21,188 bases of DNA, from contig JBBSUX010000023.1 in the NCBI GenBank assembly GCA_038234045.1, positions 1 through 21,188 of the forward strand. Direction: 5' to 3'. The notes under the pieces were generated by a model. That model was given only the letters and a program-made list of their open reading frames with translations, ran no database searches and was not told where the DNA came from. Positions 7,584-15,192 of this stretch are shown here, piece after piece. A program made the translations under genes and the position numbers. This DNA comes from JBBSUX01 sp038234045. Lineage in GTDB: Bacteria; Pseudomonadota; Gammaproteobacteria; Burkholderiales; Burkholderiaceae_C. How positions within the stretch are numbered: the stretch's first letter is position 1; every line of letters starts with the position of its first letter.

Positions 7584-8703
7584 TCAAGCGCAGGGTGACG
7601 GTTTGGAACTGAATGCGCCATTGAACGACAGCGCGCTGGCAACGGGTCCGGGTACGCAGTTGCGGCAAGCGCGGGAAGACGCCGGAATCCACATCGCGGC
7701 GCTGGCTTCGGCATTGAAGGTTCCGGTCGCCCGCCTGGAGGCGCTGGAGCAAGAGCGGTTCGATCTCTTGCCGGGTGTGCCTTTCGTGCGGGCACTAGCT
7801 GCAAGCGTCTGCCGCGTGCTGAAGCTCGATCCAATACCCATCCTTGCGCTATTGCCCCAGCCCGCTCGACCTTGGCTTCCGCAGCGTGCCAGCACCACCG
7901 GGCCGAGCTTCCGGACAGACGGGCGCGGTTTTGGTCGACCTCCGGGCGGACTGTCACGCCCTCTGATCGGCGCTGTTGTCTTGTTGGTGATCGGGGCTGG
8001 AGCCCTCCTGCTGCTTCCTCAGGCGCGGCTGTCCGCCTGGATCGGAGACTTGACGGCAGCCGTCAGTGGGAACTCGACCAACTCGAAGGCCGCGACTGCC
8101 TCCTCTGAACCGGATGGTTCGACTGGGGCCAAAGTGACCGACAACGCGTCGCCGACCAAAACCTCCAAAGAAGTCGGGTCACAGCCTGGTCTGAGCGCGA
8201 ACCCCCGTCTTAACCCGGGCTCGGCCGATGGAGGTTCCGTCTCTGCTCGGGTCTCTCAGAGCGTTACGGCGCAAGCCCTGCCTGCGAGGCCCCTGAACGA
8301 TGGAGCATTGACCGATAAATCCGACAAATCCGGTAAGGCCGTGGCTTCGACATCTAGCGCAGGTAGCCTGAATCAGACCGGTTCTGTGACCGGTGCGCCT
8401 GCGGTGATTGGCGGCTCTGCGTCCTCAAGTGCGGCTTTGGCGCAGCGCGGCTCGGATGCGCAGAGCCAGGCAATTTTGCTGCTGCGTGCGAAGCAGCAAT
8501 CGTGGGTCAAGGTCGCTGATGCGAAGGGTGTCGTGGTGCTTCAGAAAAACCTCGACGCCGGGGCCTCTGAATCAGTCAGCGGCAGTCTGCCGCTTTCCGT
8601 CATCATCGGCCGAGCTGACGCAACCGAGGTGTCCGTACGTGGCAAGAGTTTCCCGCTGGCACCCGTCACGCGTAATAACGTGGCCCGGTTCGAAGTGAAG
8701 TGA
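7576..8703 (+). CDS. rodZ: RodZ-like cytoskeletal membrane protein (HTH domain, one TM helix, DUF4115)
   Basis: RodZ links the MreB cytoskeleton to the periplasmic elongation machinery and helps set rod shape. The 375-residue product has a Cro/C1-like helix-turn-helix domain (about 27-91, LRQAREDAGIHIAALASALK), one transmembrane helix (about 130-148, IGAVVLLVIGAGALLLL), a long Ser/Thr/Gly/Ala-rich periplasmic linker (about 160-296), and a C-terminal DUF4115 domain (about 297-375, with the block WVKVADAKGVVVL). The ATG at 7576 overlaps the pilF stop, and a G6 run at 7564-7569 inside pilF acts as ribosome site; together they imply translational coupling. The frame is open further upstream through pilF, but no family homology lies there. 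ispG follows, the classic rodZ-ispG pairing. Confidence 0.9.
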   Translation: MSDQAQGDGLELNAPLNDSALATGPGTQLRQAREDAGIHIAALASALKVPVARLEALEQERFDLLPGVPFVRALAASVCRVLKLDPIPILALLPQPARPWLPQRASTTGPSFRTDGRGFGRPPGGLSRPLIGAVVLLVIGAGALLLLPQARLSAWIGDLTAAVSGNSTNSKAATASSEPDGSTGAKVTDNASPTKTSKEVGSQPGLSANPRLNPGSADGGSVSARVSQSVTAQALPARPLNDGALTDKSDKSGKAVASTSSAGSLNQTGSVTGAPAVIGGSASSSAALAQRGSDAQSQAILLLRAKQQSWVKVADAKGVVVLQKNLDAGASESVSGSLPLSVIIGRADATEVSVRGKSFPLAPVTRNNVARFEVK

Positions 8704-8714
8704 ATGGTGGCTCC

Positions 8715-10007
8715 ATGAACATGTCTACCGATCCAGCTCATTGCCAACCTATTGCGATCTCTGAGCCGCGCGCGCGCCGTTCCCGGCAAGCGCGCGTGGT
8801 GTGGGGCGACCGTGTGGTGACTGTGGGTGGCGACGCGCCTGTGCGGGTTCAGTCGATGACCAACACCGATACGGTAGACGCCATCGGGACGGCGATCCAG
8901 GTCAAGGAACTGGCGATTGCAGGTTCGGAAATGGTGCGCATCACGGTCAATACGCCCGAAGCTGCGGCAGCGGTTCCGCATGTGCGTGAACAGCTCGATC
9001 GGATGGGGATCGACGTTCCGCTGATTGGCGATTTTCATTACAACGGGCACCGTCTTTTAACGGACTATCCGGCCTGTGCAGAAGCGCTGTCGAAGTACCG
9101 TATCAATCCAGGTAACGTCGGCAAAGGCGATAAACATGATCGCCAGTTCGGCCAGATGATCGAGGCGGCGCTGCGCTGGGACAAGCCCGTTCGCATCGGT
9201 GTCAACTGGGGCAGTCTTGACCAGGATCTGCTGGCCGGTCTGATGGATGAAAACAGCCGCCGCGCTCAGCCGTGGGAAGCGCGCCAAGTGATGTACGAGG
9301 CGCTGATCACCTCGGCAATCGATTCGGCACGACTGGCCGAGCGCATGGGAATGCAGGGGAGTCAGGTCATTCTTTCCTGCAAGGTGAGCGGTGTTCAGGA
9401 TCTGATTGCCGTCTACCGCGAACTGGCACGCCACTGCGACTATCCGCTGCACCTCGGGCTCACGGAAGCGGGCATGGGTACCAAGGGCACCGTCGCCTCT
9501 GCTGCCGCGCTCGCCATTCTTCTGCAGGAGGGAATCGGCGACACCATTCGCGTTTCGCTCACGCCGCAGCCAGGAGAGTCGCGCACCCAGGAGGTATTGA
9601 TTGCCTCCGAGATATTGCAGGCGCTGGGTCTGCGGTCTTTCGTACCCAGCGTCACTGCGTGTCCGGGCTGTGGGCGCACCACCAGCAGCACCTTTCAGGA
9701 ACTGGCCAAACAGATTGACGACTACCTGCGTCAGCAGATGCCGGTGTGGCGCACGCGCTATCCCGGCGTCGAGAAGATGACAGTCGCAGTGATGGGATGT
9801 ATCGTCAACGGCCCGGGCGAGAGCAAACACGCCGATATCGGCATCAGTCTTCCCGGTACCGGTGAAGCACCTGCCGCGCCAGTCTTCATCGACGGCGAGA
9901 AAGCCCTGACACTGCGTGGCGACAACATCGCAGCGGAGTTCCACCAGCTGGTGGAAAACTACATTGAGAAGCGTTTTGGCGCGGACGCGACTGTTCCCGT
10001 TGTCTGA
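8715..10007 (+). CDS. ispG: 4-hydroxy-3-methylbut-2-enyl diphosphate synthase (flavodoxin-type IspG/GcpE)
   Basis: IspG carries out the penultimate step of the MEP isoprenoid pathway, reductively opening methylerythritol cyclodiphosphate to HMBPP with a 4Fe-4S cluster. Counted from the ATG at 8715 the product has 430 residues. It has an N-terminal TIM-barrel part (VQSMTNTDTVD, GDFHYNG, INPGNVG) and C-terminal cluster ligands: Cys316 and Cys319 in ACPGCGRT, Cys362 in MGCIVNGPGE, and Glu369. I prefer 8715 over the GTG at 8700 because GGTGG (8706-8710) lies just before it; ATG 8721 is also possible. The start is 11 nt after the rodZ stop. hisS follows after 29 bp, a common order. Confidence 0.96.
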   Translation: MNMSTDPAHCQPIAISEPRARRSRQARVVWGDRVVTVGGDAPVRVQSMTNTDTVDAIGTAIQVKELAIAGSEMVRITVNTPEAAAAVPHVREQLDRMGIDVPLIGDFHYNGHRLLTDYPACAEALSKYRINPGNVGKGDKHDRQFGQMIEAALRWDKPVRIGVNWGSLDQDLLAGLMDENSRRAQPWEARQVMYEALITSAIDSARLAERMGMQGSQVILSCKVSGVQDLIAVYRELARHCDYPLHLGLTEAGMGTKGTVASAAALAILLQEGIGDTIRVSLTPQPGESRTQEVLIASEILQALGLRSFVPSVTACPGCGRTTSSTFQELAKQIDDYLRQQMPVWRTRYPGVEKMTVAVMGCIVNGPGESKHADIGISLPGTGEAPAAPVFIDGEKALTLRGDNIAAEFHQLVENYIEKRFGADATVPVV

Positions 10008-10036
10008 ATTTTTCCTCTTTTCCCGGTTCTCGATTC

Positions 10037-11377
10037 ATGGTTGATCCGATCCCTGCCGATAGTCCGGCAAGTGCTTCCACGCCCAAGCCGCAGCGGCTTT
10101 CGGGTGTCAAGGGCATGAATGACATCCTGCCGCCAGACTCGGCGCTGTGGGAGCGTTTTGAAGACACGGTGCGCTCCCACATGGCGTGCCATGCATATCG
10201 CAACATCCGCACCCCAATCGTCGAGCCCACGGCATTGTTCGTGCGCGGCACCGGCCAGGGAACCGATATCGTCGAGAAGGAGATGTATTCCTTTGAAGAC
10301 CGGCTCAACGGCGAACAGCTCACGCTGCGCCCGGAGAACACGCCCGGCGTAGTGCGGGCGGCAATCGAACACAACCTCACCTACGACGGCGGCAAGCGCC
10401 TCTATTACTTCGGCCCGATGTTTCGCCACGAGAGGCCGCAGCGGGGGCGTTACCGGCAGTTCCATCAACTCGGTGCCGAGGCGCTCGGGTTCGGCGGTCC
10501 GGAGGTGGATGCCGAGCTGATGGTTCTGGTGCACAGCTTGCTCGCCACGCTGGGTCTCAGGAACGTGCGGGTCGAATTGAACAGCCTGGGGCTTCCTGCC
10601 GAGCGCCATGCCCATCGGACAGCGCTAATCGAGCATCTGGAACAGCACTCCGATGCGCTCGATGATGACGCCCGGCGCCGACTCCATACCAACCCGCTTC
10701 GCATTCTTGACACCAAACATCCCGCGTTGCAGAAGGTGGTCAATGCCGCGCCGAAGTTGCTCGATCATCTGGGAGATGCGTCGCGCCGGCATCTGGAAAC
10801 GGTGCAAACGCTGCTTACCGCTTGCGGTGTTGAATGGAGCGTCAATCCGCGTCTGGTGCGGGGCCTCGATTACTACAGCCATACGGTTTTCGAATTCATC
10901 ACCGATGAACTCGGCGCGCAGGGAACGCTCTGTGGAGGCGGCCGTTACGACGGATTGTTCGAGCACCTGGGTGGCAAACCGACTCCCGCAGTGGGTTGGG
11001 GCATGGGCGTCGAGCGGGTGCTGGAATTGATGCGTGCGCAAGAGTCACAAGCTGAAACACCGCTGCTGGACGCTTACGCCGTGGTTCCCGAAGCGGCCGC
11101 GCTGTCGGTCGCAATGCCTTTGATTCAGGCATTGCGCGCGCGCGGTGTACGGGTTCAGATGCATGCCGGCGCTGGAAGCGAAGGTGGCGGCAGCATGAAG
11201 TCGCAATTCAAAAAGGCCGATGCCAGTGGTGCACGTTTTGCACTGGTCTTCGGCGCCGACGAGCTTACGCGCGGCGAGGTCACCGTGAAGGCACTGCGCG
11301 ACGGAAGTGGAAGCCAGCGGCTCGAGCGCCTCGATGCAGTTGCCGCCTGGGCGCCCACCCTACAATCCCCCGACTGA
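10037..11377 (+). CDS. hisS: Histidyl-tRNA synthetase
   Basis: HisRS is a class II aminoacyl-tRNA synthetase that charges tRNA-His. The 446-residue product carries an N-terminal extension of about 20 residues, then the core opening LSGVKGMNDILPPDS, motif 2 (FGPMFRHERPQRGRYRQFHQ, 125-144), the histidine-specific loop LVRGLDYYSHTVFEF (273-287) and motif 3 (AVGWGMGVERV, 318-328). The C-terminal anticodon-binding domain (about 345-440) is present, unlike in HisZ further on. The ATG at 10037 has only a weak ribosome site. The final codons contain a TTGCCG/TACAAT pair that may be the promoter of yfgM-bamB, which starts 16 bp after the stop. Confidence 0.97.
   Translation: MVDPIPADSPASASTPKPQRLSGVKGMNDILPPDSALWERFEDTVRSHMACHAYRNIRTPIVEPTALFVRGTGQGTDIVEKEMYSFEDRLNGEQLTLRPENTPGVVRAAIEHNLTYDGGKRLYYFGPMFRHERPQRGRYRQFHQLGAEALGFGGPEVDAELMVLVHSLLATLGLRNVRVELNSLGLPAERHAHRTALIEHLEQHSDALDDDARRRLHTNPLRILDTKHPALQKVVNAAPKLLDHLGDASRRHLETVQTLLTACGVEWSVNPRLVRGLDYYSHTVFEFITDELGAQGTLCGGGRYDGLFEHLGGKPTPAVGWGMGVERVLELMRAQESQAETPLLDAYAVVPEAAALSVAMPLIQALRARGVRVQMHAGAGSEGGGSMKSQFKKADASGARFALVFGADELTRGEVTVKALRDGSGSQRLERLDAVAAWAPTLQSPD
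11340..11366 (+). promoter_or_regulatory. Possible sigma-70 promoter for yfgM-bamB inside the hisS 3' end
   Basis: TTGCCG (4 of 6, 11340-11345) is followed after 15 bp by TACAAT (5 of 6, 11361-11366). It would start transcription near 11373, about 20 nt before the yfgM ATG. The spacing is short, so confidence is modest. Confidence 0.35.
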
Positions 11378-11393
11378 AAACCGAACCGACTAC

Positions 11394-12077
11394 ATGGCCT
11401 CCCATCTCGATCTCGAAGAACAAGAACAGCTCGACCAGTTACGCCATTTCTGGAGCCGCTGGGGCAATCTCATTACCGGCGTTCTGATCGTCGTCTTTGG
11501 CGCGATCGCTGCGTGGAACGGCTATCAGTACTGGGAGCGGCGCCAGGCGGCGCAGGCTTCACTGCTGTATGACGAGGTCGAACGCGCAGTGGCTGCGGGC
11601 GATACCGCGCGAGTCGAGCGCTCTTTCACCGATATGCGCGACAAATTCGGCGGCACGGCCTATGCGCAACAGGCGGGTCTGTCGGCTGGCAAGCTCCTGT
11701 TCGAGAAGAACAAGCCCGATCAGGCAAAGGCAGCGCTGCGGTGGGTAGCCGAAAAGGGCGATGACGCCGGCGTGCAGGCGGTTGCAAGACTTCGATTGGC
11801 TGCTCTGCTGTCAGCAACGAAGTCTTATGACGACGCTTTGAAAGAATTGCAATCACCGTTTCCCGAGTCGTTCGTTGCTCTCGCGGCAGACCGTCGCGGA
11901 GATATCCTGCAGTTGCAGGGCAAAACGGCAGAGGCTGTGGCCGAGTATCGTCGTGCCTATACCGGCCTTGAAGGGTCTCCCGACTACCAGAGAGTAGTCG
12001 AGCTCAAGCTCAATGCTCTCGGAGTCGATCCGCAAGCCGATGCGGCTGCTGCCCCCGGCAAGGCCAAGGCCGCATGA
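11394..12077 (+). CDS. yfgM: YfgM-like TPR membrane protein (ancillary SecYEG translocon chaperone)
   Basis: YfgM is an inner-membrane protein with a periplasmic TPR domain; in E. coli it partners PpiD at the SecYEG translocon and hands over secreted proteins. The 227-residue product has a short cytosolic start (MASHLDLEEQEQLDQLRHFW), one signal-anchor helix (about 25-42, LITGVLIVVFGAIAAW), then TPR-like helices (e.g. FVALAADRRGDILQLQGKTA). I chose the ATG at 11394 because family homology begins there; the open frame extends into hisS at 11307. It overlaps bamB by 4 nt (ATGA), so the two are probably translationally coupled. The hisS-yfgM-bamB-der order matches that known in E. coli and most proteobacteria. 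Confidence 0.92.
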   Translation: MASHLDLEEQEQLDQLRHFWSRWGNLITGVLIVVFGAIAAWNGYQYWERRQAAQASLLYDEVERAVAAGDTARVERSFTDMRDKFGGTAYAQQAGLSAGKLLFEKNKPDQAKAALRWVAEKGDDAGVQAVARLRLAALLSATKSYDDALKELQSPFPESFVALAADRRGDILQLQGKTAEAVAEYRRAYTGLEGSPDYQRVVELKLNALGVDPQADAAAAPGKAKAA

Positions 12078-13270
12078 TGCCAATCAAAAATACTCAATCA
12101 TTTAGTGCTCTAGCGCGCTCTGGGATTGCGCTACTAGCTATATCTGCAATAGCGACACTTTCTGCATGTTCCGTGCTATCCGATGCACGCTCGACCGTGG
12201 GCGGCTGGTTTGGAACCAACAAACCGGAGCCGGCCGCGCTCGGCCCGAACGTCGTCCGCGTACCCGTGCGACAGGCGTGGACTGCGAAGATCGGAACAGT
12301 CGATTTCGGTCTGACACCCGCTGTCGAAGCAGGCAATCGACTACTGTTGGCGAGCGATGACGGCAGCGTTTTCGCGCTCGACGGCGCCACTGGCCAGCAG
12401 ATCTGGCGAGCCAGTGCCGGTTCGCGGCTGAGCGCTGGCGTCGGAAGCAACGGCGTTCTGGCGGTCGTTGTCACGCGGGACAACGATGTCGTTGCGTTCG
12501 AGAACGGAAGAGAGCGTTGGCGCGAGAAAGTGGGAGCGCAGGTATTCACCGCGCCGTTAGTCGCCGGCGGCCGGGTGTTCGTCATGGCCGGTGACCGGTC
12601 CATCACCGCATTCGACGCGGAAAGCGGCAGGCAGATCTGGACCCGGCAGGGCAAAGGCGAACCGTTGGTGCTGCAGCACCCCGGCGTACTGTTGGCGGTG
12701 CGGAACACGCTGGTTGCCGGTCTGTCCGGAAGGTTGACCGGGATTGACCCGGGCAACGGAAGCATTCGCTGGGAGGCGCCCATTGCCTCGCCGCGTGGCA
12801 CAAACGATGTCGAGCGGCTCGTCGATCTGGTCGGACGTACCAGCCGGTTGGGCGACACCATCTGCACCCGTGCGTTCCAGGCGGCCATCGGCTGCGTCGA
12901 TGCGGACAACGGAGAGCGACTCTGGACAAAGCCATCCAACGGTTTTAGCGGAATTGACGGTGACACTGAGCGTCTTTACGGAAGTGAGGCCAATGGCATC
13001 GTCGAGGCATGGAATCGCACCGACGGGAAGACTGCCTGGAGCGTCGACCGCCTCAAATATCGCCGCCTCACCGCGCCGTTGGTGCTTGGTCGATCCATTG
13101 TGATGGGCGACGATTCGGGCAATGTATTTTTCCTGTCGCGCGAAGACGGAAGCGATGTCAATCGCCTTGCGACCGATGGCTCGGCGATCACCGCCAACCC
13201 GGTAGAGGTCGGCAACACGCTCGTGGTGGTGACTCGCAAGGGCGGCGTATACGGGTTCGTCCCGGAATGA
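12074..13270 (+). CDS. bamB: Outer membrane protein assembly lipoprotein BamB
   Basis: BamB is the beta-propeller lipoprotein of the BAM complex; it binds BamA and promotes barrel insertion. The 398-residue product has a signal peptide with lipobox LSAC (Cys32) followed by PQQ/WD-like beta-propeller repeats such as VFALDGATGQQIWRAS, ITAFDAESGRQIWTRQ and VEAWNRTDGKTAWSVD, which recur about every 40-50 residues. The ATG at 12074 shares ATGA with the yfgM stop; a second ATG is the next codon. The signal-peptide region is AT-richer than its surroundings and uses rare codons (four CTA, two ATA). bamD, another BAM lipoprotein gene, is also in this window but about 10 kb away and on the other strand. 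Confidence 0.95.
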   Translation: MMPIKNTQSFSALARSGIALLAISAIATLSACSVLSDARSTVGGWFGTNKPEPAALGPNVVRVPVRQAWTAKIGTVDFGLTPAVEAGNRLLLASDDGSVFALDGATGQQIWRASAGSRLSAGVGSNGVLAVVVTRDNDVVAFENGRERWREKVGAQVFTAPLVAGGRVFVMAGDRSITAFDAESGRQIWTRQGKGEPLVLQHPGVLLAVRNTLVAGLSGRLTGIDPGNGSIRWEAPIASPRGTNDVERLVDLVGRTSRLGDTICTRAFQAAIGCVDADNGERLWTKPSNGFSGIDGDTERLYGSEANGIVEAWNRTDGKTAWSVDRLKYRRLTAPLVLGRSIVMGDDSGNVFFLSREDGSDVNRLATDGSAITANPVEVGNTLVVVTRKGGVYGFVPE

Positions 13271-13316
13271 GCAGCACGCGGCGCAGCCGCATCCGCACTC
13301 CTATTCGCCTGTATTC

Positions 13317-14672
13317 ATGCTGAAACCAGTCATCGCTCTCGTCGGGCGTCCGAACGTCGGCAAGTCGACGCTCTTCAACCGTATGACGCGCTCTCGCGAT
13401 GCGATTGTGGCCGACTTCGCCGGCCTCACGCGTGACCGGCACTATGGCAATGGGCGCCTTGGCCGTCACGCTTTTATCGTCATCGACACGGGGGGCTTCG
13501 AGCCCGACGCCACAGGCGGAATTTTCCACGAGATGGCGCGACAGACCCGGCAGGCGGTAGCTGAGGCCGACGTGGTGATCTTCGTAGTGGACGCGCGCGG
13601 CGGACTCTCGGCCCAGGATCACGACATCGCCAACTATCTCCGGCGTCTTGGCAAGCCCTGCGTGTTGGCAGCCAACAAGGCTGAAGGCATGCAAGAGGGC
13701 GTGCAGCTCGGGGAGTTCTTCGAACTGGGTCTGGGTGCGGTGCATCCGGTTTCCGCCTCCCACGGAGAAGGTGTCCGGAGCCTGACCGAGCGGGCGCTCG
13801 AGCCGCTCGGCATCACGGACGACGACGCGCCTGAAGGTGAAGCGCCCGAGGAAGACCTCGGCCTCATCCGCCTTGCTGTGGCGGGGCGGCCCAACGTGGG
13901 CAAGTCCACCCTGATCAACACCTGGCTCGGCGAAGAAAGGCTGGTGGCCTTTGACCTTCCAGGAACCACCCGCGACGCAATTTCAGTACCTTTCGAGCGC
14001 GACGGTCAGCGCTTCGAGCTCATCGATACCGCCGGATTGCGACGCAAAGGCAAGGTGTTCGAGGCGATCGAGAAGTTTTCGGTCGTCAAGACGCTGCAAG
14101 CCATTGAATCGGCAAATGTGGTGCTGCTGCTGCTCGACGCGACACAGGGCGTCACCGATCAGGACGCTCATATCGCGGGCTATGTGCTTGAGAGCGGGCG
14201 TGCTGTCGTATTGGCTGTCAACAAGTGGGACGCAGTGGATAGCTATCAGCGCGAACTGCTTCATCGATCGATCGAAACGCGGCTCTCGTTCCTCAAGTTT
14301 GCCGCAATGCATTTCATTTCTGCGCAGAAGCGCCAGGGTCTGGGCCCGGTGTGGGCCTCCATCGCACAGGCACATCGGGCAGCGAATCGCAAGATGTCTA
14401 CGCCGGTTCTCACGCGCTTGCTGCTGGAGGCAGTGCAGTTTCAGAACCCGCAGCGCTCCGGCATGTTCCGGCCCAAGCTACGGTATGCGCACCAGGGCGG
14501 TATGAATCCGCCGAGGATCGTGATTCATGGCAATTCGCTAGAGCATGTCACCGACGCGTACAAGCGGTTTCTTGAAGGCCGGTTTCGCAAGGAGTTCGAT
14601 CTTGTTGGTACACCGCTTCGAATCGAGATGAAAACCTCGCACAACCCATATGCGGACAAGGACGGTGCTTGA
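13317..14672 (+). CDS. der: Ribosome assembly GTPase Der (EngA), two GTPase domains
   Basis: Der is an essential tandem GTPase that helps mature the 50S subunit. The 451-residue product has G1 motifs GRPNVGKS at 10-17 and 190-197, G3 motifs DTGG (57-60) and DTAG (237-240), and G4 motifs NKAE (120-123) and NKWD (302-305), then a C-terminal KH-like domain (about 355-445) with the typical block GMFRPKLRYAHQGGMNPP. The first G4 has Glu in place of the usual Asp, as I recall being frequent in betaproteobacterial Der. The ATG at 13317 follows the bamB stop by 46 bp, with no strong ribosome site. hfq comes next, 133 bp away. Confidence 0.97.
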   Translation: MLKPVIALVGRPNVGKSTLFNRMTRSRDAIVADFAGLTRDRHYGNGRLGRHAFIVIDTGGFEPDATGGIFHEMARQTRQAVAEADVVIFVVDARGGLSAQDHDIANYLRRLGKPCVLAANKAEGMQEGVQLGEFFELGLGAVHPVSASHGEGVRSLTERALEPLGITDDDAPEGEAPEEDLGLIRLAVAGRPNVGKSTLINTWLGEERLVAFDLPGTTRDAISVPFERDGQRFELIDTAGLRRKGKVFEAIEKFSVVKTLQAIESANVVLLLLDATQGVTDQDAHIAGYVLESGRAVVLAVNKWDAVDSYQRELLHRSIETRLSFLKFAAMHFISAQKRQGLGPVWASIAQAHRAANRKMSTPVLTRLLLEAVQFQNPQRSGMFRPKLRYAHQGGMNPPRIVIHGNSLEHVTDAYKRFLEGRFRKEFDLVGTPLRIEMKTSHNPYADKDGA

Positions 14673-14795
14673 AATTCATCTCCGCGCCACAAGCTGCGGT
14701 TGACCAGCAATTCCGTCCGTGATTCTGGAGTGCCTGCAAGCCGTTCAAAATGGACGTGGTAAGGTGCCCAATCAGTCTAGCAACGTGTCAAACAC

Positions 14796-14799
14796 GGAG
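14796..14799 (+). promoter_or_regulatory. hfq ribosome binding site
   Basis: GGAG lies 6 nt before the GTG at 14806. It fixes the hfq start there, against the longer open frame that begins at 14719. Confidence 0.7.
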
Positions 14800-14805
14800 A
14801 ATATC

Positions 14806-15072
14806 GTGAGCAACAAAGGCCAACTTTTGCAGGATCCTTTTCTTAATGCCCTGCGCCGAGAACACGTGCCGGTTTCGATTTATCTCGTCAATGGCATCAA
14901 GCTCCAGGGGCAGATCGAATCCTTCGATCAATATGTCGTGTTGTTGCGCAACACGGTCACGCAAATGGTCTACAAGCACGCGATCTCCACGATCGTCCCG
15001 GGACGCGCTGTCAATTTCTCTACCGCTGAATCAGCGGATGGAGATGTTCAGACCGCTGCACCTGCTGCCTGA
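14806..15072 (+). CDS. hfq: RNA chaperone Hfq
   Basis: Hfq is a hexameric Sm-like protein that pairs small RNAs with target mRNAs. The 88-residue product opens MSNKGQLLQDPFLNALRREH and holds the Sm1 segment (VPVSIYLVNGIKLQGQIESF) and the Sm2 motif YKHAISTIVPGR, which are near-identical to other Burkholderiales Hfq proteins. The distal-face Tyr (in FDQYVVLL) and the Sm2 KHA residues are present. The tail after residue 70 is short, acidic and Ala-rich. GTG was chosen because of GGAG 6 nt upstream. A TTGACC (5 of 6) at 14700-14705 in the 133-bp leader could be a -35, but I see no good -10 at proper spacing. An inverted repeat follows the stop. Confidence 0.96.
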   Translation: MSNKGQLLQDPFLNALRREHVPVSIYLVNGIKLQGQIESFDQYVVLLRNTVTQMVYKHAISTIVPGRAVNFSTAESADGDVQTAAPAA

Positions 15073-15076
15073 CGAC

Positions 15077-15110
15077 CGGTCGCACTTGGCTGTTGCGTTC
15101 TTTGCGACCG
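15077..15110 (+). repeat. Perfect 8-bp inverted repeat just after hfq
   Basis: CGGTCGCA (15077-15084) and TGCGACCG (15103-15110) are exact reverse complements separated by 18 nt, starting 4 nt after the hfq stop. No T-run follows, so it is not a standard intrinsic terminator. It could be a stem that protects the hfq 3' end or modulates read-through into hflX, or it could be chance. Confidence 0.45.
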
Positions 15111-15192
15111 CAGCTGGCAACCTCCCGATTCTCCGTGCCTTGGCGTGCGGGGTATTCTTCCCACCGGCTTTCCTGCACTTTTTTTCTGCGAC

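Noticed and set aside
9057..9944. 295-codon minus-strand open frame opposite ispG
   Set aside because: It is a shadow of ispG; no motif or start signal supports it.
13317..14672. Missing Asp in the first G4 motif of Der (NKAE) as a defect
   Set aside because: From memory this NKAE form is usual in betaproteobacterial Der proteins, so I treat it as a lineage feature rather than a mutation.
14719..14805. Longer Hfq beginning at 14719
   Set aside because: The extra 29 residues are unlike any Hfq, while GTG 14806 has a good ribosome site and gives the standard N-terminus.
15178..15185. T-run before hflX as an intrinsic terminator of hfq
   Set aside because: No stable GC-rich stem directly precedes the T-run; the 8-bp inverted repeat is some 70 nt upstream.
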